From Ypsolopha sequella (taxonomy: Eukaryota; Arthropoda; Insecta; Lepidoptera; Ypsolophidae): a DNA stretch of 64,000 nucleotides. Below, one piece after another: positions 53,517 through 64,000 of this stretch (positions are counted from its first letter, which is position 1; each line of letters starts with the position of its first letter). A program made the position numbers and the translations under genes. The stretch spans positions 3,844,001-3,908,000 of the forward strand of contig OW203991.1 of assembly GCA_934047225.1 (NCBI GenBank). The letters run 5' to 3'. The notes beneath the pieces were generated by a model. It was not told the origin of the DNA. It did no database searches and was given only the letters and a program-made list of their open reading frames with translations.

Positions 53517-55090
53517 GGCCACTAGCCTCCACTAAAGCGAACTGTGATAAAGCGCGTCCAGTGTTCAGTCGTCAGTTCCCTGGCCAAATTAAACCACACT
53601 TTGTGTTCAATGTGATATGTATCTTGTAGCGTGTAAGCGAATACAGAGGCTTCTTATTGGACTAAAAGTTCATTCCCGGCAGATTAGTCCGGGCGCAGAT
53701 GTTTCTAACTTTTAGGCCAGGCGAAAGGGACTACTTTAAGCACTACGACTGGATTAGTATAGGTTAATCTTCCACAGACTTTAATCAATGTGCTATCGCC
53801 TACAGGCGTTAAATAGATTTTTAGATAGATATATAGTGTTAGGTGGTATTGTATATATTGTATTTAAGTGTCGAAAGCAATCGTCCGTTACGTCGTCGAT
53901 TTTTAGGGCTTAAGTTTTTAACTCGCGCATATCGCTATGGTTATGTGATTCTCAGTCAATCGTTCCTAGGTCGTAGTTACCAGATTTTGATAACTACTTA
54001 TTTGCGCTGATTCAGGTGTCAGTGTTAGTTGTTTCAGTCACTGCTTCATCTAGATTGAGCATAGTCCAATACACGCTCAGCTTGGATGGAAATCACCGAA
54101 TGAAATTACTGATAGTCTTGAATGACCGTGTATGGTGTACCTTTTCGGAAGGGAAGTTCGCCGCGCATTCAGTCTTATGTTGTATGTTACAATCGCAATC
54201 AATATTGTCAATGTTATTCTGAGTATTGATCCAGCCACAGCATTTGGTTTTATTTAAGTCAGTTTCGTTGGTATCGTAAAGTAGAATAAAACTAGCTGCT
54301 TGCACGATACTGCTAATGTAAGAGTGAACGGATTCCATATAGTAACATAAACGATATGGTGGACTTAAATATCGATTTATTTATATCAAATTCGCTCGGT
54401 GAATACGGGATCGATATCAGACGACATGTAACTAAAAGTCAATAAAATTTACACTAGTTTCATAAGTTTCTCAGAGGTTATCGTTATTTATTCGTTGTTC
54501 TAGGTTACGATCGTTATCTGTATTTTTTACATCGAAATATTCTTAGGTTTATTTTAACAGTTTTAGAGTTGTTTTTAATCTATTTCTCGTATCGGTTGTT
54601 GTTGTTGTGTGTCCAATATTCTGTTGAATATATGGTTTTAGTGCGATTGTGGCATTTTACATGTAAAACTGGATTATCGTTAACTGCCAAATGATACAAA
54701 GTACAATTTAGAACAAATTAGTTCTGTTTTTGTTAGATTTTTTATTTCATTCGCCATGTTAAGGAGTTGCGTTTTTATGAAAATGTACAATCACTGTTTT
54801 TGAAACGTTTTCTATTTATATTTGTTTTGTAGAATAGATAGACTCTAGCATTTAGGACATACTTGAAATTATGCTTCGCAAGTTTTATCGCAATGCAGAG
54901 AATGTAAAATTATTTAAAAGAGTATGTAAAAAATTTGAAAGACATAATATTTATAGGAAAAGTTATCAACTGTTATTATTGGTAAAGAATATTATACCTA
55001 TATATTTAGCTAAACATGTTTCTTGAACGAAATGGATATGGTCTCTAATGAAATCGGCAGAAAATATATAAATAAATATTTTTAAAAAAG
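53517..55090 (+). other. sima: Probable sima 3' UTR
   Basis: AT-rich sequence without an open frame of note after the stop. AATAAA occurs at 54441-54446, and again at 55071 within AAATAAATATT. Several ATTTA motifs are present. The real polyadenylation point cannot be decided by eye. Confidence 0.5.
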
Positions 55091-55867
55091 ATTAAATTAG
55101 TTCTGGTAAAAAGGTGCATATTGATTTTATTTTCCCTGTCCTTTTCCTAAAATCCTGAAGTATTGGCTTTAAATATTTACGTGATAACATGCAAATTTTA
55201 TAAAAGGGAAGGTTTATTTTTAGTAGACGAATTTGTAGTAAATATTTACAATGAATAGACTAAAAAACAATTCACAAAATTCAAGGTTTACTTGAGGAAC
55301 CATTAAACAACTAATCAACCATTGAAATATCATCACACTTAGTATTTTTTATTATGTTTTCTTGACAATAATATTTTTTGTATTGAAACGAAGAAACACA
55401 TAAAATTGTTTACATCGACGAAGAAAAACGGCCATTGCGTGACAAAGGTCATAGAAAAAGGTGTTCTAATGCTCAGTTCCTTATTGGCTAAAGGTCAAAT
55501 TTATGTCCTATCCAGATATTTATGTCCCAAGGGGTCAATGCTTATCAGGGCGATAGTTTTGCTCGCTAACATCAATTTATTAAAGTAAAATATAATTAAC
55601 ACTACAGTTAACAAATCGTTGTAAAAAACGTTAATTATATCATACATACGAATATATTCTAAATATACAGTATTAAAAAAAGACCGTGTTTAGTGGGTAA
55701 GTACCCTAAATAAATAAAATTAAGAAAAGTTCCTTTATTTTCAAAAATAGGCAAAACTACATTCAAAGACTTACGTGTACGTAATATGCGTTTACGTAAA
55801 GATTACAGGAAGAATAAAGCGGTCGAGAAAATCACGAAAAAAAATGACAAAATTAAATTTATCATCA
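55091..55867. other. Non-coding, nothing recognised
   Basis: No supported gene or repeat. Confidence 0.4.
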
Positions 55868-56160
55868 ACAATACGGAACCCTAGGTACGCCACTCTGACT
55901 CGCACTTGGCCGTTTTTTTTCTCACGTCGTGTTTTAACCTAGGCAGAGGCTACAAATTTCATCTGCTACGATCTTGTCACACCTCTTTCGCCTCTGCCAC
56001 ATTCGTCAATCTAGTCATACAAGCTCTTCTATTCCGGGTACTTTTGACATTGGCCTTCTTCAATATATCGCCAATTTGGTCAGCAAAGCTTTTTGATATT
56101 TATATAGAATTTGCATTCAAAGATTTTTGATAAACCACTTGCTTGAGCCAGGACTCGAAC
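55868..56160 (-). repeat. Repeat family E end plus dispersed fragment
   Basis: TACGGAACCCTAGGTACGCC, CTCTGACTCGCACTTGGCCG, then CTGCTACGATCTTGTCACAC and ATCGCCAATTTGGTCAGC, the latter shared with 29720-29880. Confidence 0.6.
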
Positions 56161-56295
56161 CTGTGAAATATGAACTGTATTTTTGTGATATGGGTCAATC
56201 TTGAATATCGATTTCTTCTAAATAACAACAGTATCTGTCGATTATCCGGGTTTATAACAAAATAGTATTATGAGCTTTTGATTATTTATTAGTAT

Positions 56296-56704
56296 TATGA
56301 GTCGGAGTTCCGAGATTGGGCATAACAGGGTTCGGGGTTATGGCTTTTTAAGATAGTAAAATATTAATTTCTGAACAAAATAAATACCACTTGTTACCTT
56401 ACAAGATGAAGTACAGGTTCATTAAAAAAAATCTTGGCACTAATGTATAGTAACTTCAGAAAAAAAAACAGGATTTTCAAGTTCAGGTTACACCGGTAAC
56501 GCTGCAATGCTATTCAAGAGATTTTCTTGAAATTCCTGTTTTTTTTCTGAAGTTACTATACATTATTGCCGTGATTTTTTTTAATGAACCTGCACTTCAT
56601 CTTGTAAGGTAAAAATTGGTATTTATTTTGTTCAGAAATTTGAATTTTTACCGTCTTAAAAAGCCATAACCCCGAACCCCGAATCTCGGAACACCGACCC
56701 TTAA
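56296..56704. mobile_element. TTAA foldback MITE family I, copy 2
   Basis: GAGTCGGAGTTCCGAGATTG to CCGAATCTCGGAACACCGAC, then CCTTAA. It is closely similar to 40602-41017. The left TTAA is mutated to TTAT. Confidence 0.85.
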
Positions 56705-56830
56705 AATCATTAAAAAAAATTCAGTCGACTGATGACGGCCCCATACCGAGGGCCGAAATATATCGAGTTATAATTTTTTTTATTGTTTTAATACTAATAA
56801 ATAATGAAAAGCTCATAAAAGTAAAATAGT
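56705..56830 (+). repeat. Fragment with hammerhead-like core
   Basis: TCGA (56725-56728), CTGATGA (56729-56735), a GGCCC...GGGCC hairpin, GAAA (56755-56758), TATA and TCGA (56763-56766). The sequence downstream (TTATTGTTTTAATACTAATA) pairs with the TTATTAGTATTATGA region left of the neighbouring MITE at 56285-56298. The MITE therefore sits inside an older inverted repeat. Confidence 0.6.
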
Positions 56831-57149
56831 ATTATAAAATTATAATGGCCAAAATACAACTTTAAGCTAAGAACAAATTAATTATACCAATAGTTTCCTA
56901 TATCCGAAAACGGTTTTTATTTAAAATTCTTATTTAACGATATTATGCTATTATGGCTTCAAAATAATTAGATTTTCCATACAAGTGAAGTTAGAATTTT
57001 AAGTTTTCATAGTGCCTAAAAGATACCTCATAACTAGGCTTGAAATTTGACACAAAAATAGTATTAATCTGCCCACATAACATGGTGAAAAAAAATTAAA
57101 ATTGTTCAAACTATTTCCAACACAAAAGAGAGAAAAATAAAAAATATGG
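56831..57149. other. Non-coding, nothing recognised
   Basis: No supported gene or repeat. Confidence 0.4.
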
Positions 57150-57412
57150 GTACCAAATTGTAGATATTAAAGAGCTGACTGTATAAATATATGCTTTTAC
57201 TATATTTACTCGTACTGATTTGGAGAAATCTTTGAAAAACCACAAAAAAATGGATGCCCCCCCCTTATCTCCGAAACTGGTAAACCGAAAAATATGAAAA
57301 AATTACGATTATAGGTCGAAACTTTCCTTTCCACGAAAAACTTTCCCAAAACTGTCGTATTACGGAAGCCTAGGTGCGTGACTCTGACTCGCACTTGACC
57401 GGTTTTTATAAT
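57150..57412 (-). repeat. Dispersed repeat family E, copy near 57 kb
   Basis: TTGAAAAACCACAAAAAAAT, GATGCCCCCCCCTTATCTCC and GACTCTGACTCGCACTTGAC: reverse-oriented relative of 26586-27030. Confidence 0.7.
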
Positions 57413-57995
57413 TTATTTTTCCAACTTCAGTCTTCTAGGAAAATCCTATTATTTTGACGCTACCATAATATCTGCATACGTTTATGCATACATATAGTAA
57501 ACTATTGTTATTTATTGCTCTTAGCTAAAAGTTGTATTTTGGCCCTTACAATTAATTCTTAATATTTTGTTACAAATCTGGAGAATCGACTGTTATTGAG
57601 GAAACACCATTAAATTTGACATAGACTTATTTTTATATGGGATTCTAAAAACATTTATTGAGGATAGAAGTAGAATTTACGCTGCCCAAATTTTTTTTGT
57701 CAAAAATCGATCTTGACCGAAGAGACCATTAATATGGCTCGCGAGATCTCCGATAATTCAAGGCCAGCTTATATGCAAATAGCAAAATTGAAAGTATCAA
57801 ACCTCTAAGTTTTATAAATTATTTATTATATTATAAAAAGCTTTTTATATTTTGCCGCGCGACAGTAGAGCTTAAATGTTATTTCTAATAACAGACAATG
57901 AATTGATTCAGTTATTCGAAAAATAAATATGTGGTAAACGAGAAAATGTAAATGTGTGTTTTGTCAAAGGCACAAACTAAAAATTGGTAAATATG
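57413..57995. other. Non-coding, nothing recognised
   Basis: No supported gene or repeat. Confidence 0.4.
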
Positions 57996-57997
57996 TA

Positions 57998-58253
57998 CAA
58001 GGTGACTTTTTGATCATCGTCCAAATTCATACTGGAGGCTTGATAAGTGATCAGTATCTTGGATTAGTAACAGTTTTTGTGAAATTTGTAAAATGAAAAT
58101 TCGGCTTCCCATAGAAATTCACTTCCAGTTCCGAGTGAATCACTATGGGGAGTTGAAATTTCATTTTACGTATTTTACAAAAATTGTTATTGATCCATGA
58201 TCACTTACCAAGCCACCAGTATGAATCTGGACGATGATCAAAAAGTCACCTTG
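57998..58253. mobile_element. TA-flanked foldback MITE
   Basis: 256 bp, CAAGGTGACTTTTTGATCAT to ATGATCAAAAAGTCACCTTG, with TA immediately outside each end. The inner arms (ATTCATACTGGAGGCTTG; CACCAGTATGAATCTGG) pair imperfectly. Probably mobilised by a Tc1/mariner transposase. Confidence 0.85.
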
Positions 58254-58440
58254 TATATGTCGTCGACACGTCGTAGAATTATTGGGTATATCAAGATGTT
58301 AAAACTAGAGGGGTTGCCTTCCCAAATTTATTTACATGTAAACCTAATACGGTGAAAGATTTTCGATTTCATACTCAATAATACATAATGGCCTCTTTAT
58401 GACGGCACCGCTCTCTTAGGAAACCAGAGCACAGAGAGCT

Positions 58441-58809
58441 TTAAGAGCAGTTTCACAGCCGGATCGTGAAAAACCCGCCTTTTTCTAAATAATTGAAACA
58501 GAACACTTAAATTAAAAATTCACTGAATAGTTATTCAATAAAACCTTATTACCGATATATTGAGTATGCTACCATCGCAAAGCTTTCCATTGCTCTCTTT
58601 AAATTGGAACTTCAAAATTTATTTAATTCACAATTTTTGAAATTCTGATTTACAGGTACCAATGGAAGTTCGCGATGGCAACATACACAATACATAGGTA
58701 ATAAGGTTTTGTTGAATAACTATTGAGTGAATTTTGAATTTAAGTGTTCTGTTTCGATTAATTAGAAAAAGGCGGGTTTTTCACAATCCGGCTGCGAAAC
58801 CGCTCTTAA
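58441..58809. mobile_element. TTAA-flanked foldback MITE, 369 bp
   Basis: TTAAGAGCAGTTTCACAGCC to GGCTGCGAAACCGCTCTTAA; inner arms AAAAACCCGCCTTTTTCTAA and AGAAAAAGGCGGGTTTTTC. TTAA at both ends points to a piggyBac-type target. No coding capacity. Confidence 0.88.
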
Positions 58810-60445
58810 CGTAAAATGAGGTCCTCAGTTTGCCTCAGCAATCGCCTTAATAAGTCTTTCGACCCCTGCCCTGATGAAGAAAAAACAGGACTCGCAATAA
58901 AGGCTCTCGTGGAATAGCCAGATAAACCCAAGTACCCGACAGGAATAAAAAATTATCCTCTTCCGTTGTTTAAAGAAATGGAAACCGAGCTTCTGTTTCC
59001 TTCAAGATTGCAGGATATAATAAAATTAGAAGCAACCTTTTTTTTCTTTGGTTTTCTGTAGCTTTTTTTCATTCTATACTAAATTTAGGCTATTCACAGT
59101 AAAAAAGTCGGCTTAATTAAATGCGATAAAATGACAATAGGCAAACTTGTATGGGAGTTGGTCCAAGCGCCGATAAGATTAAGATGTATGTTAAATAAAA
59201 GGACATGATGGTGTCTATTCCGTGTAACACGACTTAACGGGACACCTGTCGCTAGAACATCAACAACACCAGGTTTTCAAGGGTTCATTGAAAGAAACTA
59301 GGTCTCTCCGCATATTGAAGAAAATATATTTGATTTATCGATCTTTTATCTAGGGATTCCACCTATAAACAATGTATTAAGATTTGTACTTTTGTAAAAA
59401 AAAAAAAATTTTCACCCTTTTTTTTTGTTTTCAAACGTTCGTTTCAAAAACGCGGTTAAGAGATCAACTTGATTTTTTTTATAAAATAGGCATTAGAATA
59501 ATGAAGGGATTTTACCTAAATGCAATATTTTTTTCACTACAAAATATTTCATTATTAGTTAAAAACACACCAATTTGTTGTTTCGCTGCGTGATCACTAG
59601 TATCACGCGTTCAAGAAAAAGAGGCCAAAGAGCGAACATATAATCGCCTCTATGAAAAGCAAATAAGGCCTTTGCCATTAGACTTATTGTGCTGGACGGT
59701 TAATAAAAAAAGTTGCTAGGGTATGCCATTAAAAATAAGGTTAGTCCTGTCAAATAAGTTCTTAAGTTCTTAACTTATTTAACAGGACTAACCTTATTTT
59801 TAGCGTCCTGTCTTTGTCTTTTCGATACAGAAAGAAAAAGACAGAATGATTAAATTAAGTTTAGTCCTGTCAAATAAGTTAAAACGTTTTACACCGAATC
59901 GACACAAATTTAGTCCTCAAGCACAATCATAACAAAACGAAAAAAAAATTATGTACATATTTGTTAAGTTTTTACATTTAAGAATAAAAACTTTCGTCGG
60001 GGTTCCGTGTTAATTACAAGAACTGTACGGGAGGTTGTAAAACATAATCAGTCATATCTCGAAATCTCTTGAATAGATTTTGATGTGGTTCTGCTTGCTT
60101 GAGGACTACATTATGTCCTTTCATTTAAAATATGTCTTGATCTTGGCGGCGGTTGGACCGAATTTGCCCATTGTCATTTCTTCACGCACATTTTTTTTTC
60201 TTTGGTTTTCTGTAGGTTATTTTCATTCTATGCTAAACTTAGGCTGATAGTAAAAAAGTCGGCTTGATTAAATACGACAAAATTTGCTCATGCACATTAG
60301 GTATAAAAAAAACTAGTCAAACCAGTATCACGGGTCCACATACAATAGTGCGAAACGTGTGCTAATGAATATCCGTTGCTTTCGCATTTTGTGTCTTATG
60401 TCGGTCGAATAGAGTTTTATATGTATCTGTGGCAGATCTGTACTA
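58810..60445. other. Non-coding with internal duplications
   Basis: The segment 59040-59140 (TTCTTTGGTTTTCTGTAG, TCGGCTTAATTAAATGCG) recurs at 60191-60290. TCCGTGTAACACGACTTAA at 59219 recurs at 60553. A perfect small palindrome lies at 59730-59802. No supported gene. Confidence 0.5.
59730..59802. repeat. Short palindrome
   Basis: AAAAATAAGGTTAGTCCTGT and ACAGGACTAACCTTATTTTT flank TTCTTAAGTTCTTAA, making a 33-bp-arm hairpin. AGTCCTGTCAAATAAGTT recurs singly at 59865. Confidence 0.8.
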
Positions 60446-60571
60446 TAGCTTGTCCGTAACCGCTGTGCCTCGCCTTGGGCACCGCGCGGCGAGGCGGGGG
60501 GAGAAAAGGAAATAGTAGCATGAGTTCACATGAGATCGATAATTGTGTCAATTCGGTGTAACACGACTTAA

Positions 60572-60953
60572 GGTTAAATGTCAGTCGCTTAGTGCAAAGT
60601 GAAATATAAACTTAACTTTATATTTCTTGTTTAGAAGTTAAAAATTGAAAAACATTTCGGTATGTGGCAGTTGACGCCAATAGTTCAGTCTATTAGTAAG
60701 GTTTATAAAGCATAAGTTTGAAATTTAATGCCATAATCTTGTCCAAACAGAGTCTAAACAGCATTTTAAGTTGGTTTTGAAAAAATCATGACTAATTGTG
60801 TATACAATTTCAAACTCTTGCTTTATAAACCTCACTAATACTGAACTATTAGCGTCAAATCCCACCGACCAAAATTCTTTTCAAATTAAAATTTCTAAAT
60901 AAGAAAAACAAAGTTAAGCTATGCACTTTGCGCTAAGCTACTGACGTTTAACC
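60572..60953. mobile_element. TTAA MITE inside the mariner element
   Basis: 382 bp, GGTTAAATGTCAGTCGCTTA to GCTACTGACGTTTAACC, flanked by TTAA at 60568-60571 and 60954-60957. GCTTTATAAACCTCACTAAT is shared with the half copy at 21640-21788. piggyBac-type target; non-autonomous. Confidence 0.9.
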
Positions 60954-61157
60954 TTAACTTATTTTATTTGAAAGAAAAAGATAGAACGCCTAAATTAAGC
61001 TAAGTCCTTTCAAATAAGTTAGAACGATTGTCTGATTTTACGAGATTGGTCTACAATATTTTTAAGGATATAAGCTTTTTATATTCATTAGTATTAATAT
61101 ACTATTTATATACAGGTTGATAATGATCCCTCTAGCTATATTCAAGAAACCTATTCT

Positions 61158-61556
61158 ATGTTCGAATTAGAAAATACATGTTTTGTTACTTTTGTCTTGT
61201 TTCATACTAAAAACAAAAGATATCGACTGTCAAAGTTTTCCTACAAAAACCGAACAGCGTTGTCATATCACTGTCAAGCTAAACACGTGACGCGCGTCAC
61301 CGCCTCGCCTCGCCACATGGCCGACCGGCCGGCTTCCAAACGTTGTCGGCAAATTACCCTTTGTCGCGAGCCGACAAGTAAGTATTCTTTATCCGAGCCA
61401 CCAAAGGACACCGCTTTTGTTTTGCATGCCGCTCTGAAAGGAGAAATCAGCGATCATAAGTTGCAATTTTCCCTTCATACTTTTACGGGCTTAGGACCGT
61501 CAAAATACAGAAGTTGTTTAGATTGCGCTAAAGAATTACTCGTAAGAATGCTTTGA
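61158..61556 (+). CDS. Hypothetical reading frame inside the mariner element
   Basis: 132 codons on the strand opposite the transposase, between the MITE and the transposase 3' end. No domain is recognised; the middle is Arg/Pro/Ser-rich (TASPRHMADRPASKRCRQI). The underlying DNA around 61285-61340 is GC-rich compared with its surroundings. It could be captured host sequence, part of the element, or a chance frame. There is no promoter or splice evidence. Confidence 0.2.
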   Translation: MFELENTCFVTFVLFHTKNKRYRLSKFSYKNRTALSYHCQAKHVTRVTASPRHMADRPASKRCRQITLCREPTSKYSLSEPPKDTAFVLHAALKGEISDHKLQFSLHTFTGLGPSKYRSCLDCAKELLVRML

Positions 61557-61712
61557 ATAGGATTTATAATTTACAAACAGCAAGTAGGTAAGTAGCTAAG
61601 TTACGAAATCGTTAGGTACTTAGTCACTTCTGTATTCAGGCGTACTTAAAAAATTGAAATCAACTTATGTACAAGTAATTGAAATCAACGAAGTTGTATA
61701 CCTAAACTAACA

Positions 61713-62807
61713 TTAGCTGTACTTCAGCAATTGTTCGAAATGCAGTCCGTTTCTCTCTAAACAGAGTCTAGCACGTTTTACTGCATTCCTTCTCAGTTTT
61801 CTCAGCACTACAAAGTCACTTTTTACAGCGTTAAATGCACTGATAATACGGTCTTTCAGTTCTTCGCGGCTTTGAGACTCCTCCGAGTATACGCGGCGTT
61901 TGATTTCTCCCCACAAAAAAAAATCACAGGGCGTGAGGTCTGGTGACCTGGCAGGCCATGCCACAGGCCCGGCGCGACCTATCCATCGGTCTCCGTACTC
62001 TTCATTGAGGTACTCCCGTACCTGTTGGGCGTAATGAGGTGGTGCTCCGTCTTGCTGGAAATAAAAGTCATGCAAGTACGCGAGCGGCACATCCTCCAAA
62101 TAGTCTGCAATCACACCTCTTAGCATGTCTAGGTATGTGCCTCCGGTTAAACGTTCTTCAATAAAATACGGCCCAAGCACTTTGTCACCAATAATACCGG
62201 CCCACACATTAACACTGAACCGCACTTGATGGTGATGTTCGCGAATCATGTGTGGGTTTCTGTACGACCACCAGTGTTCATTGTGGCAATTGTACAGACC
62301 CACACGTGTAAACATTGACTCGTCAGTCCATAAAATGTTTTTGTTTTGGTTCTGAAGGAACCACTCACAAAACGTGCGACGATTTTGCGCGTCAGCCTCA
62401 TGCAGGTGCTGCACTGTCTGAAAATGATATGCATGAAGTCCAGCATAGTGCAACAATTTCCACACTGTTGGTTGGCTAATTTCAAACCGCTGAGCTGCGT
62501 CTCGCGTACTGGCTCGGGGGTGCCGCTCAAAGAAGTCGAACACAGCATCTTCTACCTCAATAGCCAGACGTGGCGCGCCAGCCCCTTGTGCATGGCTTGG
62601 CACGGTAAACTGACCATAATCCAGTAGCCGCTGGTTTACCGCTAAAATCGTTTGACGATGTGGAACCGTGGCGTTGACAAGTCCTTGAGCACGAAGCCGA
62701 GGAATGCTCTCCTCTTCGTACAATGTTCTCGCTCGGTAAAGATTTTCTCCACTGAGGATGTACACTCGCACCATTTCGTAATATTCGCGAGAAGAGTACA
62801 TCGGCAT
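61713..62807 (-). CDS. Mariner-like transposase, DD41D
   Basis: 364 intact codons starting MPMYSSREYYEMVRVYILSG at 62807. The N-terminal helix-turn-helix part (about 5-60) resembles the domain found in insect mariner-related proteins. A second HTH (about 97-123) contains STRDAAQRFEISQPTVWKLL. The catalytic DDD triad is at D162 (ILWTDESMF), D253 (YFQQDGAPPHYA) and D295 (RSPDLTPCDFFLWG). The spacing between the last two is 41 residues, as counted here. The enzyme would bind the element ends and cut and paste at TA. No stop or shift is visible, so it may be functional. Confidence 0.92.
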   Translation of the reverse strand: MPMYSSREYYEMVRVYILSGENLYRARTLYEEESIPRLRAQGLVNATVPHRQTILAVNQRLLDYGQFTVPSHAQGAGAPRLAIEVEDAVFDFFERHPRASTRDAAQRFEISQPTVWKLLHYAGLHAYHFQTVQHLHEADAQNRRTFCEWFLQNQNKNILWTDESMFTRVGLYNCHNEHWWSYRNPHMIREHHHQVRFSVNVWAGIIGDKVLGPYFIEERLTGGTYLDMLRGVIADYLEDVPLAYLHDFYFQQDGAPPHYAQQVREYLNEEYGDRWIGRAGPVAWPARSPDLTPCDFFLWGEIKRRVYSEESQSREELKDRIISAFNAVKSDFVVLRKLRRNAVKRARLCLERNGLHFEQLLKYS

Positions 62808-63282
62808 CGTGACGACTCGAAAATAGTTGCGCGGCGGGAGAGAAAATTTGCACTTTTATTGTATTTGCGCATGCACTCGTGACGTCGGTGCGCCGGCGAC
62901 TGGCGATCGCGGGCCGGGGCGGGGGTAGGTGGTACACAGGTGTACGGGAATGTTTTTCATTGATGGTTGGGGCCCGGCGGCTCGTCGCGTAGGCTAGCCA
63001 TTTTATTCGCAATTTGGAAACTTTTCCCGATAAAAATATGGGGGAAAAAAAAACTTTTTTTTTTACGATTCTGTGTTCTATTAGTGATTATATTACTATT
63101 TAATAGTCATCTTTATAAATAGTATATTTCCTAATATGAATAATAATTACATATTATTATATAGTAACTAGCTACGTTATATTAAAAAAAAAACAAAACA
63201 ATATTTTATGTTTTATAAAAAAAATTATATAATTTAAATCAGAATCAATTTGTCTGTATTTAGAAAATATTTAGTAAAGTAC
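62808..63282 (-). other. Mariner 5' region upstream of the transposase
   Basis: A GC-rich stretch (62870-62990, GCGCCGGCGACTGGCGATCG) lies between the transposase start and the right end, followed by AT-rich DNA. It probably holds the element's promoter. No core promoter motif is certain. Confidence 0.4.
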
Positions 63283-63372
63283 AGCTGTCCAACAATATCG
63301 ATCTCATGCTATGTCCTTTCCTTTCGCCGCGCGGCGCGTAAGGCGGGGCTCAGCGGTTACGGTCAAGCTATA

Positions 63373-64000
63373 AACAGTACTCAAACAAAGGTCCTGATTT
63401 CTTGACCCATCTCTAAGCCAAAAAGGTTTCCCCAAGGAGTGATAGAAATAAGAAAGTTCACGAGGCAACTACGTCGATAAAAATGACCGTGAGGACGGGT
63501 TATTTTTTATGACTATTCATACGGTTGCGAAAAGCGGATAAAGTACATAAAGTGGATGAAGCCTAGACTTACTCCATTCTGCCGAGTGCAGACGAGGCTT
63601 GATGAATTTTTTATGCTTACTCGAGTCTGGTTATGTTAGAGCTATATTTTGTAACCGATGTTGCTACTCGGAGAACATTATGTTTCTCTTGTCTGCTGTG
63701 TGACACCTGAACTTTGAGTTTTATGACATCAGTCGACAATCATAAACTTTTAAAAATACACTATTGTAAATTTCTAATTACAAACCTTTGATTGATTTAG
63801 TGAAGATTCGTAACGCCCTTACTCGACTGATTCGAGAAATGGAACAGGTATTTCGTACTATGTACATCAGCGAAAGAGATAAATTGACGATACAAGACTT
63901 TTGAGCGAGCAAGACAGGGTATTACTTGGTCGGCTCGGTTCGTTACAGAGCCGAGAGAAAACGAGCTGAGCCGAGTGGTAAAGTCTAGTGTGTTACAAAA
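63373..64000. other. Non-coding, nothing recognised
   Basis: No supported gene or repeat to the window end. Confidence 0.4.

Larger units (their letters stand above)
60446..63370 (-). mobile_element. Mariner/Tc1-superfamily element (DD41D), near intact
   Basis: 2925 bp with ends TAGCTTGTCCGTAACCGC and, as complement of the right end, TAGCTTGACCGTAACCGC. Homology of the ends extends imperfectly for about 90 bp (CGCGCGGCG, AGCATGAG, GATCGATA). TA lies immediately outside both ends (60444-60445 and 63371-63372). It carries one full transposase on the - strand and a TTAA MITE in its left part. It is much larger than a typical 1.3-kb mariner because of this MITE and extra GC-rich DNA. Confidence 0.85.

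Noticed and set aside
53303..53629. 108-codon frame overlapping the sima terminal exon
   Set aside because: It is out of phase with the spliced frame and lacks any HIF similarity; the frame ending at 53516 carries the NLS-like and CTAD-like segments.
62557..63012. 151-codon frame overlapping the transposase start
   Set aside because: Overlaps the well-supported transposase in another frame; composition is typical of a shadow of GC-rich DNA.

Overview
The window reads as lepidopteran (moth or butterfly) nuclear DNA. It is AT-rich and intron-rich, packed with short foldback transposons, and carries moth-type repeats: Helitron-like ends finishing in GGGGCGGGTCGCTAGT, a retroelement tail reading CCAGCAGTGGACGAACTAG, and AAGTGCGAGTCAGACTCGC elements. 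There is no sign of bacterial or viral genome organisation. Family names rest on motifs recognised by eye; no database search was made.

Only one ordinary host gene is supported: the 3' part of the HIF-1 alpha / similar (sima) gene on the + strand, four exons between 51995 and 53516 plus a long 3' UTR. These exons encode the end of the PAS-B/PAC region, two oxygen-dependent degradation motifs, a nuclear-localisation-like stretch and a short C-terminal activation-like tail. The bHLH and PAS exons were not found and probably lie upstream of the window. A GC-rich block near 47.2-47.7 kb could be an internal promoter.

The rest is transposable elements in many layers. From left to right: a hAT MITE with perfect target duplication (872-1197); a nine-copy 84-88 bp minisatellite (3414-4171); a decayed DIRS-type tyrosine-recombinase retrotransposon (5533-10755) whose inverted termini and internal complementary region are still legible; a decayed jockey/CR1-like LINE (16130-18879) broken by two MITEs; a zone of MITE families (19-30 kb); a young BEL/Pao LTR retrotransposon on the - strand (30184-35661) with seemingly identical LTRs, a full gag, but no reverse transcriptase; a second MITE zone (36-47 kb); and a mariner-type element (60446-63370) with an uninterrupted 364-codon DD41D transposase on the - strand.

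The points most worth a second look are: (1) the DIRS end/ICR geometry, with a neighbouring paralogous site lacking the insertion; (2) hammerhead-ribozyme-like cores with covarying stems in three different long inverted repeats; (3) a hAT MITE inserted 12 bp inside a sima intron without destroying the splice donor; and (4) an Asp where the asparagine hydroxylation site would be expected in the HIF C-terminal tail.
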